Assembly (NCBI GenBank): GCA_903918325.1
Contig: CAIXDY010000101.1
Span: forward strand, 1-11,196
DNA length: 11,196 nt
Reading direction: 5' to 3'
Source: an uncultured Actinomycetes bacterium
GTDB taxonomy: Bacteria > Actinomycetota > Actinomycetes > Nanopelagicales > Nanopelagicaceae
Within the stretch, counting starts at the first letter, position 1, and the number at the start of each line of letters is the position of its first letter. Of this stretch, positions 7,777-11,196 are shown in pieces. Both the position numbers and the translations under genes were made by a program. The notes below the pieces were generated by a model. That model saw nothing but the letters and a program-made list of their open reading frames with translations, made no database searches and had not been told where the DNA came from.

Positions 7777-7799
7777 ATATGAAATGAGCTATTTCATAT
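7777..7799 (-). promoter_or_regulatory. perfect 9-bp hairpin in the pyrH-frr intergenic region
   Basis: ATATGAAAT (7777-7785) and ATTTCATAT (7791-7799) are exact inverted repeats with a 5-base spacer, GAGCT. The transcript from pyrH to frr would fold here about 37 bases before the frr start. No run of U follows on either strand, so it does not look like an intrinsic terminator. It may be an RNA processing or stability element, or an 18-base operator read as DNA. The stem is AT-rich, so stability is modest. Confidence 0.5.
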
Positions 7800-7816
7800 C
7801 ACGGAGCAAAATGCGC

Positions 7817-8539
7817 TTAAGAAACCAGAGTTCCTATAGTTTCGCCACGTACTGCGCGGGCGATGTTTCCATTTTTCATTAAATCAAAGACCACGATTGG
7901 AAGCTTGTTTTCGCGACAGAGCGCAAAAGCGGCGGCATCGGCAACCGCGAGTGATTTACTTAAAACCTCATCATAAGAAATCGTGTCATATTTTGTAGCG
8001 GTCTTATCCTTCTTTGGATCTGCGTTGTACACACCATCAACACCACTCTTTGCTAGAAGTAATGCTTCGGCGCCAACTTCTAATGCACGTTGTGCTGAAA
8101 CGGTATCGGTTGTAAAGAATGGCATTCCAGCACCAGCGCCAAAAATTACTACGCGACCTTTTTCAAGGTGTCGAATTGCGCGAAGTGGAATATATGGCTC
8201 GGCAACTTGCCCCATTGTGATTGCAGTTTGCACGCGGGTTTGAACGCCTTCTTTTTCAAGAAAATCTTGTAAAGCTAAACAGTTCATCACGGTTCCGAGC
8301 ATTCCCATGTAATCAGCGCGAGAGCGATCCATTCCGCGTTGAGAGAGTTCGGCGCCGCGGAAATAATTACCGCCACCAACAACAATTGCTACTTGTACTC
8401 CGCTGCGGGCTACATCAGCGATTTGTTTAGCAATATCTTGAACTACATCGGGATCAACACCAATGCCTTTAGCTCCACCAAAAACTTCACCAGAAAGTTT
8501 AAGGAGCACCCGCCGATACGTTCCTCGTGTACCGGGCAT
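7817..8539 (-). CDS. pyrH: UMP kinase
   Basis: This cytoplasmic amino-acid-kinase-family enzyme phosphorylates UMP to UDP, 240 residues. Visible hallmarks are KLSGE (14-18), the GGGNYFRG glycine loop (55-62), DYMGMLGTVMN (76-86) for UMP binding, GAGAGMPFFTTDT (134-146), and SGVDGVYNADPKKD (165-178) for ATP and uracil contacts. The bacterial hexameric family is UTP-inhibited and GTP-activated; nothing here suggests otherwise. AAAGGAG lies 5 nt before the ATG at 8539. It lies 61 bp downstream of tsf and 76 bp upstream of frr, the usual arrangement in bacteria. Intact and ordinary. Confidence 0.98.
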   Translation of the reverse strand: MPGTRGTYRRVLLKLSGEVFGGAKGIGVDPDVVQDIAKQIADVARSGVQVAIVVGGGNYFRGAELSQRGMDRSRADYMGMLGTVMNCLALQDFLEKEGVQTRVQTAITMGQVAEPYIPLRAIRHLEKGRVVIFGAGAGMPFFTTDTVSAQRALEVGAEALLLAKSGVDGVYNADPKKDKTATKYDTISYDEVLSKSLAVADAAAFALCRENKLPIVVFDLMKNGNIARAVRGETIGTLVS

Positions 8540-8600
8540 GAGTGCTCCTTTAACTTCTAGTTTTCGAATAAGTAAATTCTAAGCGTTTGAGCCTTCGAAC

Positions 8601-9431
8601 TTATTGACCGACGCGGAAGCGATTGAATGCCTTAACGGCAGTTCCCGCCTCATCGAGGATCTGCTTAACGGTCTTCTTCGCATCCTTAGCAAATGATTGC
8701 TCGATCAAAGAAACTTCCTTCACAAAGCCAGTCACGCGACCTTCGATAATCTTGCTCATCGATGCTTCTGGCTTTCCTTCTTCGCGTGCAGTTTCTTCTG
8801 CAATGCGACGTTCATTTTCGATCAAGTCCGCAGGGACATCTTCACGATTAACAAACTGTGGAGCAAAAGCGGCAATGTGTTGTGCAATGTCCTTACCAAC
8901 TTCAGCAGCATCCTTAGTTAATTGAACTAGAACGCCAACTTGTGGTGGCAAATCTGGACTTGTACGGTGCAGATAAATTCCAACTGGAGAATCCTTCAAC
9001 ACAGTGATTCGGCGAACTTCAATCTTTTCACCCAGCGTTGCATTTGCCTCATCAACAGTTGCTTGAACGCTCTTGCCGCTCGCCATTGTTGTTGAAAGAA
9101 AAGCTTCTAGTGAATCTGATTGCACGTTTTGTAGGTGAGCAAGAAGTTCATCAGCAAGTGCAATAAAGCGCTCACCCTTAGCTACGAAATCTGTTTCGCA
9201 GTTCAGTTCAAGCATCACACCAAGATTTCCTTCAACCTTTGCAACAACGGCGCCATTTGAGGTTAAACGACCTTCGCGCTTAGTAACTCCCTTGAGTCCC
9301 TTAACGCGAATGATGTCCAACGCTTTGTTGTAATCGCCTTCGGCTTCATCCAAAGCTTTCTTGCAATCGAGCATTCCTGCTGCGGTTGCTTCGCGAAGCT
9401 TCTTCACATCTTCAGCTGTATATGCAGCCAT
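8601..9431 (-). CDS. tsf: Elongation factor Ts
   Basis: EF-Ts is the nucleotide exchange factor that reloads EF-Tu with GTP. The protein is 276 residues. The N-terminal UBA-like domain (about 4-45, VKKLREATAAGMLDCKKAL) and the TDFV core motif at 80-83, which disrupts the EF-Tu magnesium site, are present. A dimerisation/core region follows, and the C-terminus ends in VKAFNRFRVGQ. It starts 4 bp after the rpsB stop, with AAGGAG 9 nt before the ATG lying inside the last rpsB codons, so rpsB and tsf are certainly co-transcribed. Nothing unusual was seen. Confidence 0.98.
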   Translation of the reverse strand: MAAYTAEDVKKLREATAAGMLDCKKALDEAEGDYNKALDIIRVKGLKGVTKREGRLTSNGAVVAKVEGNLGVMLELNCETDFVAKGERFIALADELLAHLQNVQSDSLEAFLSTTMASGKSVQATVDEANATLGEKIEVRRITVLKDSPVGIYLHRTSPDLPPQVGVLVQLTKDAAEVGKDIAQHIAAFAPQFVNREDVPADLIENERRIAEETAREEGKPEASMSKIIEGRVTGFVKEVSLIEQSFAKDAKKTVKQILDEAGTAVKAFNRFRVGQ

Positions 9432-9435
9432 TTAA

Positions 9436-10248
9436 TTAAGCTCCTTCGGTGAGCGTGGTTGCTTCTTCAGCTGGAGTTCCAGCTAATTCTTTTTCCCAGT
9501 CAGCTAAAGGTTCGCCCGCTGCAACTGCAGGAACTTCATCTTTTACCTCAGTCTTGACTGCAGCAGAACGTGCAGCAAGGCCAGCAACGATTGCATCAGT
9601 GATAACGCGAGTTAGAAGTCCGATTGAGCGGATTGCATCGTCGTTACCTGGAATCTTGTAATCAACTTCATCTGGATCACAGTTTGTATCCAAGATAGCA
9701 ATTACTGGAATACCAAGCTTCTTGGCTTCCTGTACTGCTAAGTGCTCCTTCTTGGTATCGACAACCCAAATCGCTGAAGGCAATTTAGTCATGTTACGAA
9801 TACCGTTGAGGTTCTTAAATAGTTTTTCGCGTTCGCGGCGAAGAACAAGAAGTTCCTTCTTAGTTAGAAGTAGATCGTTCTTCTCTTCAAGGGATTCAAG
9901 CTCCTTAAGACGCTGAATACGCTTGTATACCGTTGGGAAGTTAGTAAGCATTCCACCTAACCAACGCTCAGTCACTGTTGGCATTCCAACGCGTGCTGCT
10001 TGTTCGATGATTGGTTCTTGTGCTTGCTTCTTTGTTCCAACAAATAGCACGTGACCGCCCTTTGCAACTGTGTCCTTTACGAACTCATATGCATTGTCGA
10101 TTAGTGCAAGTGACTGCTGGATATCGATGATGTAGATGCCATTGCGTTCTGTAAAAATAAAACGCTTCATCTTTGGGTTCCATCGACGAGTCTGGTGTCC
10201 GAAGTGGACTCCGCTGTCGAGGAGCTCGCGCATTGTTACTACTGCCAT
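9436..10248 (-). CDS. rpsB: 30S ribosomal protein S2
   Basis: S2 is a late-assembling small-subunit protein that contacts S1-type factors and rRNA. The protein is 270 residues, starting MAVVTMRELLDSGVHFGHQT, with RWNPKMKRFIF and GIYIIDIQQS following as in all S2 proteins. FVGTKKQAQ and RWLGGMLTNF are conserved core motifs. The tail after about residue 225 is an Ala/Glu-rich actinobacterial-type extension containing PLADWEKEL. AAGGAG (10258-10263) lies 9 nt before the ATG. It is the first gene of the rpsB-tsf series, preceded by a 218-bp structured leader that may control it; in gammaproteobacteria S2 represses its own operon through the leader, and whether that happens here is unknown. Confidence 0.98.
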   Translation of the reverse strand: MAVVTMRELLDSGVHFGHQTRRWNPKMKRFIFTERNGIYIIDIQQSLALIDNAYEFVKDTVAKGGHVLFVGTKKQAQEPIIEQAARVGMPTVTERWLGGMLTNFPTVYKRIQRLKELESLEEKNDLLLTKKELLVLRREREKLFKNLNGIRNMTKLPSAIWVVDTKKEHLAVQEAKKLGIPVIAILDTNCDPDEVDYKIPGNDDAIRSIGLLTRVITDAIVAGLAARSAAVKTEVKDEVPAVAAGEPLADWEKELAGTPAEEATTLTEGA

Positions 10249-10267
10249 TTCGGCATACTCCTTCTTA

Positions 10268-10295
10268 GGTTTTATGTGCGCAGCACATTAAAACC
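10268..10295 (-). promoter_or_regulatory. strong hairpin just upstream of the rpsB Shine-Dalgarno
   Basis: In the minus-strand transcript GGTTTT-A-ATGTGC pairs with GCACATAAAACC around a TGC loop: 12 base pairs with a single bulged A. The 3' foot of the stem ends 4 bases before the AAGGAG of rpsB. There is no downstream U-tract, so an intrinsic terminator is unlikely. Its closeness to the ribosome-binding site suggests translational control or transcript stabilisation. Confidence 0.6.
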
Positions 10296-10306
10296 TGCTC
10301 GGTTTT
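10290..10306 (-). promoter_or_regulatory. alternative 6-bp hairpin sharing the GGTTTT arm
   Basis: In the transcript AAAACC (10306-10301) and GGTTTT (10295-10290) are perfect complements around a 5-nt loop GAGCA. The GGTTTT arm is the same one used by the longer hairpin at 10268-10295, so the two structures exclude each other. This short stem would form first during transcription and then be displaced by the longer one unless something stabilised it. Confidence 0.4.
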
Positions 10307-10327
10307 GGCCAAACAATTTGTTAGGCC
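10307..10327. promoter_or_regulatory. 21-bp palindrome in the rpsB leader
   Basis: GGCC-A-AACAA lies on one side and TTGTT-A-GGCC on the other, symmetrical around the single base at 10317. Nine of ten positions in each arm match; only the A/A pair is broken. The near-absence of a loop favours a DNA operator for a dimeric regulator over an RNA hairpin, although the outer GGCC pairs could still form in RNA. It sits 59 bp before the rpsB start. Confidence 0.4.
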
Positions 10328-10466
10328 CGTCGCACTGAAATTCATCTACCGATTTAACGGACCGAGATGATTCACCGACCGGATGGTCAGGCAGTGCTGA
10401 GATGTCACCAGCTGAATTACTTCAATTGGTGCAAGGCAAATCCTACCTGAGCCGCGAGCGTGCTAA

Positions 10467-11159
10467 TTACCGCCGGATTGTGCGCAAAAGCCCCCAGGCC
10501 GTGATCCGAAGTACAGCTTCAGCGGCAATAGCAAAGCTCATCTTGCTCACGCCATGTTCGCGTTCGATAAAAGTAATTGGGATTTCAGCAACGGTTCCAC
10601 CTCTGGCAATTGCCCTGCGCGTCATCTCAATTTGAAAGCAATAACCCTCACTGGCAATTGTTTGGATATCCATTGTGCGAAGCAATTCGGCTGAATAAAT
10701 TCGAAATCCGGCCGTTGTATCGGCGATTCCAAGTGATAACAATGTATTTGCATATCTATTCGCAGCCTTTGATAAGTACTCGCGAAACTTGCTCCAGTTG
10801 CGAATCTGACCGTCGGCAACCCAACGAGAACCAATTAATAGATCGGCAGTTCCAGTCCATTCCATCATATTTACAAGATCACTCACTTGGTGCGAACCAT
10901 CGGCATCCATCTCGATGATGTAGTCATAACCGCGATCCAATGCCACTTGAAACCCAGTGCGATAAGCACTGCCTAAACCTTGTTTACCATTGCGCTCAAT
11001 TACTTCGACTTTATGCGCCTTACACACCTGGGCAGTTCCATCAGGTGAACCGTCATCGATAACTAAAACATCTACATTTAAATGCGCTAATTCATCGAGC
11101 AATGAGCCGATACTTTCAACTTCGTTATACGTAGGAATAACAACGAGTGAACTTCTCAT
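10467..11159 (-). CDS. Polyprenol-phosphate mannosyltransferase (dolichol-phosphate mannose synthase family, GT2)
   Basis: This enzyme transfers mannose from GDP-mannose to a polyprenyl phosphate on the cytoplasmic face of the membrane, giving the lipid donor for extracellular mannosylation of glycolipids or proteins. The 230-residue protein is a lone GT2 domain: IPTYNE (8-13), DDGSPDGT (35-42), GKQGLGSAYRTGF (58-70), DAD (85-87) as the metal/nucleotide site, DTTAGFRIY (147-155), EGYCFQIEM (171-179) and FIEREHGVSKMS (197-208), all typical of the soluble Ppm/DPM1 type. No transmembrane anchor is seen, unlike the GtrA-fused forms. The ATG at 11159 overlaps the previous stop as ATGA. In mycobacteria the same domain is fused behind or next to an apolipoprotein N-acyltransferase (Ppm1/Lnt). 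GDP-mannose as donor is inferred from family. Confidence 0.92.
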   Translation of the reverse strand: MRSSLVVIPTYNEVESIGSLLDELAHLNVDVLVIDDGSPDGTAQVCKAHKVEVIERNGKQGLGSAYRTGFQVALDRGYDYIIEMDADGSHQVSDLVNMMEWTGTADLLIGSRWVADGQIRNWSKFREYLSKAANRYANTLLSLGIADTTAGFRIYSAELLRTMDIQTIASEGYCFQIEMTRRAIARGGTVAEIPITFIEREHGVSKMSFAIAAEAVLRITAWGLLRTIRR

Positions 11160-11196
11160 GCGCGCGGGTGTGCCTGTTTGTATGCTTTTTGTAAAC
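11156..11196 (-). CDS. C-terminal end of an unidentified upstream gene (partial)
   Basis: Reading leftwards from the window edge, one frame gives LQKAYKQAHPRA and then TGA at 11158-11156. This stop overlaps the mannosyltransferase ATG as ATGA, the same junction used by cdsA/rlmN and potB/potC in this window. Twelve residues cannot identify the protein. By actinobacterial gene order an apolipoprotein N-acyltransferase (Lnt) is the leading guess, which is inference only. Confidence 0.5.
   Translation of the reverse strand, partial: LQKAYKQAHPRA

Larger units (their letters stand above)
10249..10466 (-). promoter_or_regulatory. rpsB leader / intergenic region
   Basis: This 218-bp stretch separates the mannosyltransferase stop from the rpsB start. 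It has no convincing gene. In transcript order it holds a bulged stem (TCATCT at 10342-10347 pairing with AGATGA at 10365-10370, plus an inner CCG/CGG), then a 21-bp palindrome, then two overlapping hairpins, then the AAGGAG of rpsB. I could not pick out a convincing -35/-10 pair by eye, although a promoter for the ribosomal series is expected somewhere here. A 26-codon ORF crosses it (see findings). Confidence 0.6.

Noticed and set aside
8540..8605. AATAAG (8567-8572) and CTTATT (8600-8605) inverted repeat between pyrH and tsf
   Set aside because: The stem is only 6 AT-rich pairs with a long loop of about 27 bases; not enough for a hairpin or terminator call.
9449..9661. Plus-strand frames over rpsB, tsf and pyrH (several of 64-117 codons)
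   Set aside because: All are antisense shadows of strongly conserved genes, low-complexity Ser/Arg-rich in places, with no independent support.
10330..10466. Search for a -35/-10 promoter for rpsB
   Set aside because: TTG-like and TA-rich hexamers occur, but none pairs at 16-18 bp with a good partner, so no promoter coordinates are claimed.
10402..10635. Plus-strand open frame of 77 codons at the 3' end of the mannosyltransferase
   Set aside because: Most of it is antisense to the conserved GT2 domain, it has no Shine-Dalgarno of note, and the product resembles no family I know.
1..11196. CRISPR arrays, insertion sequences, tRNAs, rRNAs, integrase or defence genes
   Set aside because: No regular direct repeats, transposase motifs, cloverleaf-like elements or such coding regions were seen; the window is densely filled by housekeeping and transport genes.

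Overview
The window reads as ordinary chromosomal DNA from a small-genome, low-GC actinobacterium. The rpsB-tsf-pyrH-frr-cdsA-rlmN order is the classic actinobacterial translation and lipid cluster. A polyprenol-phosphate mannose synthase lies beside it, and the base composition looks well below 50% GC by eye. A freshwater acI-type (Nanopelagicales, 'Candidatus Planktophila/Nanopelagicus'-like) source would fit, but that is inference and not proven here. Every gene I can support is on the minus strand, so transcription runs from the right end of the window to the left.

Right end (11196 to 10467): the last 12 codons of an unidentified gene overlap, by ATGA, a stand-alone GT2 polyprenol-phosphate mannosyltransferase. 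Next comes a 218-bp non-coding stretch (10249-10466) that serves as the rpsB leader. It holds a 21-bp palindrome, two hairpins that compete for the same GGTTTT segment, and a 26-codon upstream ORF that ends next to the rpsB Shine-Dalgarno. This is the most interesting non-coding signal in the window.

Middle (10248 to 6317, then to 5193): rpsB (S2), tsf (EF-Ts), pyrH (UMP kinase), frr (ribosome recycling factor), cdsA (CDP-diacylglycerol synthase) and rlmN (radical-SAM 23S rRNA/tRNA methyltransferase) form a compact co-directional series. Three gaps are tiny or overlapping, and two are 61 and 76 bp. The frr-pyrH gap contains a perfect 9-bp hairpin without a U-tract.

Left (5163 to 1): directly behind rlmN lies a polyamine module. 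It consists of a PatD/YdcW-type 4-aminobutyraldehyde dehydrogenase, then a PotD-like Tat-lipoprotein binding protein, PotA ATPase, PotB permease and a PotC permease that runs off the window. The four pot genes are joined by 1-4 base overlaps or a 1-base gap. Together they predict import of putrescine or spermidine and oxidation of the C4 aldehyde intermediate to GABA. The enzyme that would make the aldehyde (aminotransferase, oxidase or glutamylation route) is not in the window. No mobile element, CRISPR array, tRNA, rRNA or convincing intrinsic terminator was seen, and I found no clearly undescribed multi-gene system.
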